From NCBI RefSeq assembly GCF_033568475.1, contig NW_027331831.1, positions 3,782,001 through 3,846,000 on the forward strand: 64,000 bases of DNA. The letters are read 5' to 3'. A model generated the notes under the pieces. It ran no database searches, was not told where the DNA came from, and worked only from the letters and a program-made list of their open reading frames with translations. The translations under genes and the position numbers were made by a program. Shown here in pieces: positions 46,001 through 58,654 of this stretch; position 1 is the first letter of the stretch; every line of letters begins with the position of its first letter. Origin of the DNA: Henckelia pumila. Taxonomy: Eukaryota; Streptophyta; Magnoliopsida; Lamiales; Gesneriaceae.

Positions 46001-47755
46001 TGAAAAATGTTGTCTCCAAAATACTAAAGAGCAACAGTTGAAGAAAACATATCATTTCTTTTAAAATATACAACAAAAATTAACAATCGAGGTGCTTCCA
46101 AAAAATAGGACCGCGAAGATAAATAAATTTCTATGATCAATGTACAAAATGTCATTCTAGAGAAAAAGACCCATGGCAATTTAAAAAGAGACTAATTTGC
46201 CATGATACTAGAAGATTTATAAAACATAGAAGATAGTGGTAGGGGGAAAAAAAGGGCCCTGTTGATTTATCGTTTTGTCACCTTTTTTGAACATGCTTCG
46301 TCACTAACACAGCAGAATCTTATTCATTATTTTGATAATTCTAAAACCAGCTTGCATCCCTTTTAGTTTCCTCTAGGTGAAAACAAGAAATGACAAGATT
46401 TTCACCTACAGGAAACTAAAAGGGATGCATTAAACAGGAAAAAAACACCAACAAATAATTCAGAACCAAAGAGCGCCCTACCCTACTCTGCTTAATCATT
46501 TTTTTCATCTGCTCCCACTCATACCAAATAGCAAATCATCACTTCTATATTTATTTTGTTAACTATGTCATCCTCGTAGAACATTATTCCAACATTTCAT
46601 AACCATGACTGGATACTTAAATGTGGGGGCAGAAAAATTTTAAGGTTTACATTTTTATAAACAAAATTACCATTTTATCATGATAAAGCCGACGAGCATG
46701 AAGAGCACCAAGCATAACTATAGTTGCGACGGTTGCACCAGGCACCAACAAAAAATTTCCTGCACATAATTTAATCACTGAGTAATCAATGAGTTATTAG
46801 TATTGTGCACAATCAAGTTCTAAATAACAAAACAAAGAGTATTGAGAATGATATGCACTTACATAGGATAACACAGAAGAGGTAGTTGTATTCGATTTTC
46901 TCAAGTGTTGCAATATATACTTGACATTTTTTAATAAGAGAATATGAACACCAAACTTTGGGTTTCACATAAGTTGGGTATCTTTTAAAACCATTCAACA
47001 TTTCAAGCACCATGTTTTTATTACTATAAAGCAAAGACATTGTTGTTTGCAACCCAATAACTAATTGCAACTATGTTAATTGAATATGTGGTCTCAACTC
47101 TGATACAAGTTATAGGATATAACTGACGGTAAAATGCAATTCAAACCTTTTACATTGCACAATATCTCATACACTAAGTTTCAATTGTAGTGTCATAAAG
47201 GCTATTATTGCTTCCGAGACTTGTGTTTGAAGTAACTAGAGCCTGGGAATTGGAAATGAATATGATACCACCAACTCTGGAAACAATTACATCGGTTGGT
47301 TATTTAGCTTCTCAAGTAGAGAAGTTTCCACCTAAGAGTCCAGTAACTAATTGTCTTCATCTATTACAAAATCAACTTTCTTTGTTGTTCAAACAATATT
47401 TCTTCCCCTATCACTATCACAACCGCTTCGCTGCATCAGTAACCAAATAAATACATTACATACAAGAAAAACTAAATCAAAAACAGTTTCAGATAACAGG
47501 ACAAGCTTTAATATTTCCTACCAACCGTTCACCATTACATTTAAACTTCGTGAGATAAGAAATTAATCGAGCAACAGTATAAACATGAAATTCAGTTGAA
47601 CCTTGCGAGCTGCTGCCATTGCCAGCACCTCCGGAAGACACTCGCGCTTGGGCGGGTTGTACTTTGCGGAGGAAAGTAGCGAAGCGGAAACGGCGGAGCT
47701 GATAAATTCTGTTGCAATTGGGAAAGGTAAATACCCGAGAATCCCTCCACTTCAT
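40013..47755 (-). CDS. PSD1: phosphatidylserine decarboxylase, mitochondrial PSD1-like
   Basis: Thirteen exons on the minus strand join in phase to 447 aa. Coordinates are 47602-47755, 46671-46759, 45802-45855, 45656-45721, 45523-45583, 45302-45411, 44958-45208, 44024-44130, 43366-43433, 42767-42844, 42099-42221, 40727-40883 and 40013-40038. The length is close to plant PSD1. It decarboxylates phosphatidylserine to phosphatidylethanolamine. Visible features are an Arg-rich, acid-poor presequence, one inner-membrane helix (about 54-72), SPVDG (D183), GDYHRIHSP (H280/H283) and the self-cleavage site MGST (393-396), where S395 becomes the pyruvoyl cofactor. Family enzymes usually have LGST; MGST is a mild variant. 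The 26-nt last exon (ending in TAG 40015-40013) was chosen by phase and acceptor. Without it the frame would stop at 40689. No lesions are seen. Confidence 0.92.
40964..41345. mobile_element. MITE candidate in a PSD intron
   Basis: AAGCCCATGTTTGAATTG on the left and ACCAAACGGGGCCTT on the right are imperfect inverted ends, and the interior is AT-rich. TTAAAG flanks both ends and could be a target duplication. The family (PIF/Harbinger or hAT) is not settled. Confidence 0.45.
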
Positions 47756-49785
47756 CGTCCTCCCGCGAGTACAGTGCTGTGTTTATCTACAATATATACG
47801 CCGAGAAATTTTTTATCCAAACTCTCTCCGCTGCCTTAGAAAACCTCCCCGCCGCCGCTTTTGCCCTCTGCACACGGTGGTCGTTTCTGGTCAAAAATAC
47901 AAACACACGCGTTTATATACATACTTGACTTTCGACCCCACACAATCTTTTCCTCGCATTATAAATTTTTTTAAAAAAGAAAAACGTATTTCAAATTTAA
48001 ATTTAATTTTAAAAAATAAAAAAACTATCATTTTTTCAAAAACTCCCTTATTTTAAATATACAACCATACAAGTGTACTAACTTGCAATAATTATAACAT
48101 GAACTTCATTTTGTATAGGTAAATGAGTAGTCTATCGTAAACGGTCAATTATTTTTATATTTATAATAAAAATAATGTTTTTGATATGTGATATCATTTC
48201 ATGAATTTTTTTTTTTTTTTTGTGAATATTTAATTTCTAGATTCTTTTGATCCATTACTTAATTCAATTTTCTAGATTCTTTTGATCCAATACTAATTCA
48301 ATGTGTTAATTTGAACTGAATACCAACATTATTAGGATAAACACATACATAAAATATTGTTTTAAAATTTTTAAACAATATATTTAAATTTAAATATGTA
48401 TACAGACATAAATCATAATCATATACAGATTAAGAACGTGTTAGGTCGAATAAGCCAACCGAAGTAAAACACTTACGTTTTGTACTTTTCTTAAAAAAAA
48501 AAAAAGTGTTTGATTACAGAAAAAGTCTTAAAAAACAATTATTTTAAGTATTTTTTTAGAAGCTAAAAATTTTGACTGTTGATATTTTTAAATTCTGTAT
48601 CCAAAACTCACTTTGGCTGAGGGACAAACCAGGGGAAGTACTTGCTATTACCTAAATGGCCAAAAATAAAAATAAATAATAATTAGCTATTTAATTTTAA
48701 TTACAAAAAAAAAATGAGAAAATAGGAAAGTCGTTACCTTCCCTCCACCTCATCCTCTTTCTCCGTTTGGAAAATTTCCCTCTCTCTTTCATTTGTCGTC
48801 ATCAACAAATTTCCTTATCTCTCGTTGGCTTTCTATGATCGATCTTTGTTTCGAGGTATCTCGTCTTTTGCCTTTTCGTTTCGTCTCCATGAATTAACCA
48901 GTCACCACTAAATTTATTTTTCCATGTTGATGTATGCGTTAATTTGCTTCTTTATCATAGAATTTTAGCTGCTCCTTATTGATCTGAACGTCAGATACGT
49001 GATTGGTTTTTTTGTTAGAAATTAATGGATTTAGAGGAATCGTATGGATGTTATTTTGCCATCTTGTTCATGTATCCTTATGTTAGTCTGTTCTTACGAA
49101 AAAAAAAGTTTGCTTTTTTGTTTCCTTCTAGTGAACTAATAATCTTGAGTTGGTCCGCGAAATTCTGTTTATTTACCGGTGCAAGGGTCTCGGCCTTGTC
49201 CCCTGTGTGCCTTGTGGGTGTTGATTGTTTTCTCTGAGTCCTTTCCTTCGGCTTTCATCGCGGTTTGAAGTAATGTTCAATATTTCCATTTCTTTCCCAG
49301 GGGGTGGAAGGGTAAAAGGAGGAGTTAGCGAACTCGGTCAGCAATTTTTTTCCCACTTGGCATAGGAAAAAATCACTCCTGAATGTCTGCTGTGTATAAC
49401 AAGTTTTGGCCTGAAGGTTTTTACAAGTTTTCTGATGTTAGGTATCCGTATGCTGGTAATTTATAGCCATATGTACCATCGCGGTTGAGTGTTTCTAATT
49501 TAACTTCGTCTCAGCTGTGTTTATACAATGAGAAAGTGAGCGTGTTCGGCAATAAAATGGTAGTAGATGTGTTATGCAACACTGTCTTGGCATCTAGTCA
49601 TGAAGAGAATCTGACAGTAAAGTCGGAGTTTTGGTCTCAAGAAGCATTAAAGATGTTCAAAGTTCAGTATGGCATTAATCTACTCGTGGAAGTAATGACC
49701 AGCCGATATCTTTTGTATAATTTTCGAGGTTGAGTTTATTCTTACATGTTTTTAAGGCAAGACAAGATACACTGTTTGTACAAGA
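47756..49785. other. divergent promoter region and 5' leader of the GT47 gene
   Basis: The PSD gene (minus) and the GT47 gene (plus) diverge here. Sequence to about 48700 is AT-rich spacer. A CT-rich leader (CTCTTTCTCCG, 48750-48800) and a donor-like GAGGTATCTCG near 48855 suggest a 5' UTR exon and leader intron for the GT47 gene. Frames at 49025 and 49485 lack family resemblance and are taken as leader or intron sequence. Confidence 0.5.
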
Positions 49786-52700
49786 ATGGCTAAGCTGTTG
49801 CTGCGGTTGATAGTCGTTCTGATTTTTAGAATTGACTGGAAGAAGTTGTTTTTTGTTGGTGCGGTTCTTACCATAATTAGTATTGTGATTCAGATTTCTT
49901 CACTTCCTTATCCATTGGATGAATGGATTTTTCAGCCACCGACTTCAGTTTCATCTTACAAACAAATCAACACTGGTGTACATTTGGGTAAAACCGATCC
50001 TTTGCCAGTGCATAGTCATCATGAAACCACTCAAGATGCCCCTGTTGCAGATTCACTTAATTCTTCCATGGAACTGAATCAATCAATGATAAGTTCTGCC
50101 AAGGAAGATAGAGCGCCGAGAAGGAGGAGGAGGAGGAGAAGAAGTAATGTAAAGTCGATTGATATAGTTACTCCACCCTCCTCTCCTTCTTTCGTCAAAA
50201 AACTGCCTAGCCACTTGTTGGTAGGTATTGCTGTTGTTAAAATTATTAGCTTTGAAATATAAAAGTTTCAAGCAAATATCTCTCTCTCTCTCTCTCTCAG
50301 ACATCTTCTCTGTGCAGAGGTATCTATCGTCGCTGAAACCAGATGATGCACTTGCATTTGCTAAAAGAGACATTGAGAACGCCACACTAGTTAATGACGA
50401 TGATCCAGAATTATATGCCCCTTTATTTCGAAATATCTCCACTTTCAAGAGGTACATCTTTTAAGAGAATGCATCATCGTTGACATTTTCGGTTTTCCTA
50501 AGCTTTGGAAGCACGTTAATGCTTTTGTTTTTACCTTAGATTCCCCGCTACTTCTCAAACTTTGTGTACATGGATTGGATTTTAGTTTCATTCTTAATTT
50601 TCAGTTTTCTGCCTCATGATCTTACAGCTTTATTGTTATTTGCATACAGTAGATCATTTAAAGTAGTAAAATTTGGCTCTGTTCCAAATCGGTGATGGAT
50701 CTGAATCAGGGGTTTCAAAGGTGGTTGTGATTGAATGGGTGCAGATAGATCAAAAATTGGTATGTTGAGAGTGTAGCCTTTTATTCAGATCTGGACTTAA
50801 CATCTAGATTCTAACAAGCAAATAAAAGAGGAAAAGACAGAAAATATATTAACTGAATGGAAGATGGTAAGTGAAACACCTTTCAAATGTTAGAAAGGAG
50901 GAAAACAAGACTGCAACCGACAAAGAGTATAAAAGGGGATGGGGGCAATGAGTTGAATAAAATGAAGGTTGTGGGATGTTGGAAAATTTGTTATGGACAA
51001 ATGGATGGTGAATGAGGCTTTATGCTCATTGTCTCACATTGATAAAATGTGGGAATAAATTGCACTATATAATGTCAAAGTTTAGACAATGGGTTGGGGG
51101 CCTAAGGAGTACCCATGTTTGTTAAAGGGAGCGGACCTAGTCTAGGCTAGGTTCGAACCATTAGCCACACGCGCGCCGCCGCCGTCCGGCCGGCTGGGCT
51201 GGCTTTTGACATGAATATAACTTTTTTGGATATTTTATTTTGCTTCCGAATCAGTGCAACCATCCAACTCGAATCAGTGCAACTTTTCGTGTGAACGGGC
51301 ACGACTTTTGGTCCGAAACAGTGCGTCCTTTCGGCTGAACAGGTGCATCTCTTCAGACCGAACCATTGCAACTTTTCGGCCATGCATGCATCGAAGGGGT
51401 GCAACCGTCCGAGGCAGCCTTCCAACGTCTATAAATAGATAGCCCCTGCATTCATTCGAACTTACCAATTCACTCATTCTTTCTTCTCTTGTCTTGCATA
51501 GAGAGTTCTGATCTCTCTTGTTTCTCTTCATAAAAGAGTTTCTTTAAAGCACTTTGTGTTCGAAGTTCTTTGGGTTTGCAGTGCTGCTACTCAAAGTTGT
51601 AAAGCGTTCTATCTTGGAAGACACTTTGCACAATCCCGTTAGCACCTAGGCGGGGCAAATTTTGTCTTAAAGAAAAAGAGTTAAACTCTTAGCTCGCTGT
51701 TTTGATCGTGTGGTTGCAAGTGGTGAAATTTGTCGCTACAAGTTTAAGACAAAATTTTCGTTTCATGGCTACTGATCCATCTGCCAGTATTACGCCCCCA
51801 CCACCGCCCCCTGTTACGCCACCACCACATGATACGCCGCCGCCACCTACGGCCCCTGCTTGTACTGCCCATGCCGAGAAACCTGAGAAGTTCTCCGGTA
51901 CTGACTTCAAAACATGGCAGCAGAAGATGTTGTTTTACCTCACAACACTTCATCTTGCGAGGTTTCTGAAGGAAGTCGTTGCTGTTCCGGCACCGGATGC
52001 TGACACACAAACAAGGTCTGCTTTCGATGCATGGTGTCACAGCGACTTCTTGTGCCGAAACTACATACTGAATGGGTTGGACAATACACTGTATAGTGTA
52101 TATTCTGCAACCAAGACTGCTAAGGAACTATGGGAATCCTTGGAGAAAAAATATAAGACCGAGGATGCTGGCACAAAGAAATTTGTAGTCGAAAAGTTTC
52201 TTGAGTTCAAAATGGTTGATACCAAGATGGTGATTAGCCAAGTGCAAGAGTTCCAAATCATCATCCATGATATAATGGCCGAAGGGATGATGATCAGTGA
52301 GTCCTTCCAAGTTGCTGCTATAATCGAGAAGCTTCCTCTTTTATGGAAAGACTTCAAGAATTATTTAAAGCATAAACGCAAGGAAATGGGGCTCGAGGAC
52401 TTGATAGTAAGGCTGCGAATTGAGGAAGACAATCGCAAGTCGTAGAACAAAGCTGGTAAGATACCGATGGAAGCGAAGGCAAATTTGGTGGAGCCAAACG
52501 CTATGAAGAAAAGAAAGCATTTTGGAAAAGATGTGAAGCAAGGGAAGAACAAGAAATGGAAAGGAACATGTTGGAACTGTGGGAAGACGAACCACAAGGC
52601 CAAGGATTGTCGCTTACCGAAGAAGGACAATCAATACCGGGCAAATGTGGTCCAACACAAATCTGTGCCTATTGATTTGTCCGAGATAGATCTGTCAGCA

Positions 52701-55700
52701 GTGATCTTTGAGGCTAACATGGTTGATCATCCCAAAGAATGGTTTATCGACACTGGAGCTACACGACATGTCTGTGCTGACAAGGATCTATTCTCGAAGT
52801 ATACTCCTATAAGTGGACGAGAGCTCTATATGGGTAACAATGCGACTTCTAAGATCGTTGGATTAGGCAAAGTGGTGATCAAGATGACTTCGGGAAAAGA
52901 GCTTACCCTCATCGATGTCCTCCATGTTCCGGACATAAGAAAGAATCTTGTATCAGGGTCTAGACTGGTCAAGGCCGGATTTAAAATAGTGTTTGAAGCC
53001 GGCAAAGTTGTAATCATGAAAAATGGACAGTTCCTAGGAAAAGGATATATAGAAAAGGGACTGTTCAAAATGAATGTAATGACTGTACTTCGTGATCTTG
53101 AAAGTAATAAAGTTAATGCTTTGAATTACTTGGTTGAATGTTCTAATTTATGGCATACTAGATTAGGACATGTTAACTTCAACACTTTGAGAAAACTTGG
53201 GAAATTAAATCTTATTCCAAGAACTAAGATTGATTCAAACTACAAATGTGAAATATGTGTTGAAGCTAAATTAACTAAAGTACATTTTCACACCGTGGAA
53301 AGAAGTACAATACCTCTAGAACTAATTCACACTGATGTTTGTGATTTAAAGTTTGTGCAAACTAGAGGTGGAAAAAAGTACTTTATTACATTCATAGATG
53401 ATTGCACAAGATTCTGTTATGTGTTTCTTTTAAGAAGCAAAGATGAAGCTCTTGAATCATTTAAGACCTATAAGAATGAAGTTGAAAATCAATTAGGCAA
53501 AAGAATCAAGAAAATTTGTAGTGATAGAGGAGGTGAATATGTTGCTCCATTTGAAGAATTTTGCACTAAATCTGGCATTATTCATCAAACAAGTGCTCCT
53601 TATTCACCACAATCTAATGGTGTTGCGGAAAGAAAAAACCGTACTCTGAAAGAAATGATGAATGCCATGCTAATAAGTTCTGGACTTCCCCAAAACTTGT
53701 GGGGGGAAGCAATACTTTCGGCAAATCATATTCTTAACAAAATTCCACATAAAAAGAAAAATGAAACTCCTTACGAATTGTGGAAAGGACATAAGCCCTC
53801 ATACAAATACTTGAAAGTGTGGGGGTGTTTGGCGAAAGTAGAAATACCAAAGCCAAAACAAGTGAAGATTGGACCTAAGACTGTAGATTGCATCTTCATT
53901 GGATATGCAAACAACAGTAGTGCATATAGATTCCTAGTGCACAAGTCAGTGATTCCTGATATATATGAAAATACCATTATTGAATCAAGGAATGCTGCAT
54001 TTTTTGAGAACGTCTTTCCTTGTAACGAAGGAAAAGAAAAGAGATCTTCAAAAAGAGTTCATGAATCCAATAATGAGGAAACTCATGAAAACGAAGAACC
54101 AAGGCGTAGTAAGAGAGCTAAAATAGCTAAAACTTTTGGTCCTGATTTTCTTAGTTATGCTATAGAAAATGATCCAAGGACCTTAAGCGAAGCGTTATCT
54201 AGTCCTGACGCTCCGCTTTGGAAAGAGGCCATAAAAAGCGAAATAGATTCCATCATGCAAAATCATACTTGGGAGTTAGTAGATCTCCCACCGGGAAGCA
54301 AAACTTTAGGATGCAAATGGATCCTAAAAAGAAAATACAAAGCTGATGGATCTGTTGAAAAATACAAAGCAAGGTTAGTGGCCAAAGGATTTAGACAAAA
54401 ATAAGAGTTGGATTTCTTCGACACTTATTCACCTGTTACAAGAATAACGTTTATTCGAGTACTTATAGCAATTTCTGCTTTAAATAATCTCGAAATTCAT
54501 CAAATGGATGTTAAAACGGCCTTTTTAAATGGTGAGTTAGAGGAAGAAATATATATGGCACAACCTGAAGGATTCATTGCTCCCGGTCAAGAAAAGAAAG
54601 TGTGTCAACTCATTAAATCATTGTATGGGCTCAAACAAGCTCCTAAACAATGGCACGAAAAGTTTAACAAAACAATGATGTCAAATGGATTCAAGATTAA
54701 TGAGTGTGATAAATGTGTTTATATAAAAGGCACACATGACTCATATGTAATTGTTTGTCTATATGTAGACGACATGCTCATAATGGGTAGTAATCATGAT
54801 ATCATCATGAAAACTAAAAAAATGTTGACAAAACATTTTGATATGAAAGATATGGGAGAAGCTGACGTTATCTTAGGAATTAAGATTGTAAAAGCGCCTG
54901 AAGGAATTATCCTAACACAATCTCATTACATTGAGAAAGTACTTAGGAAATTCAACGCATATGACGTCACACCGTTAAAATCACCCGTGGATTTAAGTTT
55001 ACATTTATCCAAAAATCGAGGTGAACCCGTATCTCAACAGCAATATGCAAGGATAATTGGGAGTCTAATGTATATTACAAATTGTACTCGTCCTGATATT
55101 GCATACTCAATAAATAAATTGAGTAGATTTACAAGTAATCCTAGTAATGATCATTGGAAAGCGTTGGAAAGAGTATTTAAATACTTAAAGTATTCAATGG
55201 ACTATGGATTACATTATGCAACATATCCTTCCGTACTAGAAGGATACTGTGATGCAAATTGGATATCCGACACAAAAGATTCTAAATCCACAAGTGGATA
55301 TGTGTTCATCATCGGTGGAGGAGCTGTGTCGTGGAAATCCTCAAAACAAACGTGTATAGCTTTTTCCACAATGGAATCGGAATTCATAGCTTTAGACAAA
55401 GCGGAAGAAGAAGCGGAATGACTTCGTAATTTTCTAGAAGATATTCCGTGTTGGACGAAACCAGTGCCAGCAATTATGATACATTGCGATAGTCAGTCGG
55501 CTATTGGTAGGGCACAAAGTAGTATGTATAATGGTAAGTCAAGACACATACGTCGAAGACATAATACCATTAGGCAGTTGATCTCAAATGGAGTTATCGC
55601 AGTTGATTATGTAAAATCAAAAGATAACTTAGCGGATCCGTTGACAAAAGGTTTAGGGAGAGATCAAGTAAACTGCTTATCAAGAGGAATGAGATTAAAA

Positions 55701-58654
55701 CCTACAAAATTAAAGAATATTCATAGCGGAAACCCAACCTTGTAGATTGGAGATCCCAAGATCTTGGTTCAATGGGAAAATCAAGTTATGAATGTTAAAA
55801 TGTGGGAATAAATTGCACTATATAATGTCAAAGTTTAGACAATGGGTTGGGGCCCCAAGAGGTACCCATGTTTGTTAAAGGGAGCGGACCTAGTCTAGGC
55901 TAGGTTCGAACCATTAGCCACACGCGCGCGCGCGCCGCCGCCGCCGTCCGTCCGACCGGCCGACCGGCCGGCACGGCACGGTCACGGGCACGGGCATGGG
56001 CTGGGCTGGCTTTGACATGAATATAACTTTTTTGGACAAAAATTAATTAAATATTTTATTTTGCTTCCGAATCAGTGCAACCATCCAGCTCGAATCAGTG
56101 CAACTTTTCGTGTGAACGGGCACGACTTTTGGTCCGAAACAGTGCGTCCTTTCGGCTGAACAGGTGCATCTCTTCAGACCGAACCATTGCAACTTTTCGG
56201 CCATGCATGCATCGAAGGGGTGCAACCGTCCGAGGCAGCCTTCCAACGTCTATAAATAGATAGCCCCTGCATTCATTTGAACTTACCAATTCACTCATTC
56301 TTTCTTCTCTTGTCTTGCATAGAGAGTTTTGATCTCTCTTGTTTCTCTTCATAAAAGAGTTTCTTTAAAGCACTTTGTGTTCGAAGTTCTTTGGGTTTGC
56401 AGTGCTGCTACTCAAAGTTGTAAAGCGTTCTATCTTGGGAGACACTTTGCACAATCCCGTTAGCATCTAGGTGGGGCAAATTTTGTCTTAAAGAAAAAGA
56501 GTTAAACTCTTGGCTCGCTGTTTTGATCGTGTGGTTGCAAGTGGTGAAATTTGTCGCTACATGGGATTCAATCAACAAGTTTTTAAAACATTTTTGTAAT
56601 ATTCTAACATGTTATTAATTATTAAATATATAAAGGTGTGTATACATGACTTGCGAACTATTGAACAAACTGACTTGGACTTGAAACTAATTTCAAGCGT
56701 GTACAAACTTAACTCAAATTATTATCAAATATAATGCAAGTTCACTTGGAAAACTCGTTAACCAGTCTGGTTTTTATACACCACTATTTGAAATGCATAG
56801 GCTGAGTTGGAGGATCGATTTTTAATTGCAGACGTATGCCTTTGTTGATTTACATTCTGTTTGGAATTTCTTGTGCTGTAAGAGAAATTATTTCTAGTTC
56901 ACCCATTCAGAGTTTGTTGTGCACCACTTGCATTGTTATATCATACATAAAGTAAAGAGTTCATAAAATTGAATGTGTAGAAGTTGTGCATATCCTGTTA
57001 AGTAATCAATTGTCTTAGAACTTTTAATTCAGAATTTCTTTTGGGAAACATATTTTTGCTCCAGGAGCTATGGATGGATGGAATGGATGTTAAAAGTTTA
57101 CATTTATGAAGAGGGAGAAAGACCTATTTTTCATGAGCCTCATCTTTACGGGATTTACTCATCCGAAGGATGGTTTTTAAAGTTGATGGAAGAAAACAGA
57201 CAATTTGTGACGAAGGATCCTGAAAAAGCTCATTTGTTCTACCTACCATACAGTGCTCGCCAGTTACAGACGGCTCTCTACGTCCCAAACTCGCATAATC
57301 TGAGGCCCTTATCAATCTTTCTTAGGGACTATGTGAACATGCTGGCTGCAAAATATCCATTCTGGAATCGGACTCATGGCTCAGATCATTTTCTTGTTGC
57401 TTGCCATGACTGGGTACTGTGATTTGCTGACATGAACACTAACTCACACAGACTATATATAAAAACAGCATTGTAGGCAGCTGTTATTTCAGTTTGCACC
57501 AAGAAGTCTGGCATCATTCAACAATTTAGCCAACTGCAAATTTATTTAGTTTTATGTTTATGCAATTTGAATCACTTTCCAATACCATATCTGCTATCCT
57601 TCAGAATCATGCTTCAGTATTTGATTTTAAATGCTTGCATTATGTAAGACATTCAACTTGCTTCATTAATATAAGGAGTGTCAATCATGTCTGGTAAACT
57701 GAGGCTCAGCAAACCATTTAAACTGCTTCGACACTGCTCTGAGCGTTTTACATTGTATTTTTATTCTCAATGATGCCAGAGCATGGAAATGTTGTTTTAG
57801 CATATTTAATTGCGATTTATAACTAGAATACTGTATGTTTTCTGCTGTTGAGCCATGCTTATAATTATCTATGTGGTCTAGGGTCGCAGGAGTTGATTGT
57901 TGCCTAAATTTAATTGTACCTTTTCATTTGTCTCAACTTTCTCTGTTGCATTATCACTTCACAGGGTCCTTACACTTTAGTCCTGCATGAGGAGCTTGCA
58001 AGAAACACTATTAAAGCTTTGTGCAACGCAGATGCGTCTGAGAGGATCTTTATTGCAGGAAAGGATGTGTCGTTGCCCGAAACTACCATAAGGAATCCTA
58101 AAAGGCCCCTTAGGAACGTTGGTGGGAAAAGGGTGTCACAGCGTCCAATTCTTGCGTTTTATGCAGGACGCATGCATGGCAGGGTTCGTCCGATACTTCT
58201 CAAGTACTGGGGCGACAAGGATGATGATATGCGGATTTATGGGCCATTGCCTAATAGAGTATCAAGAAACATGTCTTACCCCGAGCATATGAAATCCAGT
58301 AAATACTGCCTTTGTCCCATGGGATTTGAAGTCAACAGTCCAAGAATCGTCGAGGCCATATATTATGAGTGTGTTCCTGTCATTATAGCTGATAATTTTG
58401 TTCCTCCCTTCAGTGAAGTTCTCGATTGGGATGCCTTTTCAGTCACTGTTGCTGAGAAGGATATCCCAAAGTTGAAGGAGATACTCGTATCCATCCCGTT
58501 GAGACGGTATCTTGTCATGCAAACAAATGTGAAGATGCTGCAGAAGCATTTCCACTGGAATGCAAGACCAATCCGATATGATCTGTTCCATATGATTCTT
58601 CATTCTATATGGTCTAGCAGGCTTAATCAGATTCAGATACCCCATTCGTCGTGA
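49786..58654 (+). CDS. GT47 exostosin-family glycosyltransferase, Golgi type II
   Basis: Four coding exons (49786-50220, 50318-50451, 57065-57413, 57965-58654) join in phase to about 535 aa. A short cytosolic N terminus precedes one membrane anchor ([18 protein letters not shown], about 21-38), a low-complexity stem with eight consecutive arginines (112-119), and the exostosin domain. Conserved stretches are [69 protein letters not shown] and [32 protein letters not shown], the last holding the nucleotide-sugar site. It resembles the probable glycosyltransferases of the At5g03795/At3g07620 type, thought to build cell-wall polysaccharide side chains. The precise donor and acceptor are unknown. 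The third intron boundary pair encloses a 5.5 kb Copia element in the sense orientation, making a 6.6 kb intron. The exon frames are intact. Confidence 0.9.
51040..51740 (+). repeat. 5' LTR of the intronic Copia element
   Basis: It is 701 bp and shares almost all sequence with 55793-56561, apart from a shorter GC-rich CGCG/CCGG block near 51170-51200 and a missing AAAAATTAATTAA-type insertion. Confidence 0.88.
51430..51436 (+). promoter_or_regulatory. LTR TATA box
   Basis: CGTCTATAAATAGATAG within the 5' LTR is a clear TATA box. The same sequence recurs in the 3' LTR at 56251-56257, where it points toward the downstream GT47 exons. Confidence 0.65.
51765..55745 (+). pseudogene. Copia Gag-Pol polyprotein with three in-frame stops
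   Basis: One frame of 1327 codons runs from ATG 51765 to the TAG at 55743-55745. It covers a proline-rich N terminus, a UBN2-type Gag ([18 protein letters not shown]), a CCHC knuckle ([14 protein letters not shown]), protease ([11 protein letters not shown]), integrase ([33 protein letters not shown]), RT ([24 protein letters not shown]) and RNase H ([27 protein letters not shown]). It is interrupted by TAG (52443-52445, between Gag and the knuckle), TAA (54402-54404, in RT) and TGA (55419-55421, in RNase H). All three are explicable as point changes. No indel breaks the frame, so decay is mild. Confidence 0.92.
55793..56561 (+). repeat. 3' LTR of the intronic Copia element
   Basis: It is 769 bp, 68 bp longer than the 5' LTR. 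The excess is mostly a GC-rich low-complexity expansion (CGCG, CCG, CCGGC and ACGGGC units) at about 55921-56005. Confidence 0.88.

Larger units (their letters stand above)
51040..56561 (+). mobile_element. Ty1/copia LTR retrotransposon inside a GT47 intron
   Basis: A 5.5 kb Copia element lies in the same orientation as the host gene. Its LTRs are 51040-51740 and 55793-56561, beginning TG(A/T)TAAAATGTGGG and ending TCGCTACA. The gene order gag-PR-IN-RT-RH lies in a single frame with three nonsense codons and no frameshift. The 5 bp before the first LTR (CACAT) and after the second (TGGGA) do not match. The usual initiator-Met PBS is not seen after the 5' LTR, where only about 24 bp separate the LTR end from the gag ATG. 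The first-base boundary is therefore uncertain. Confidence 0.88.

Noticed and set aside
51147-51531. ORFs in the intronic Copia LTR (twins at 56043-56352)
   Set aside because: Present in both LTRs, in non-coding promoter and U5 sequence.
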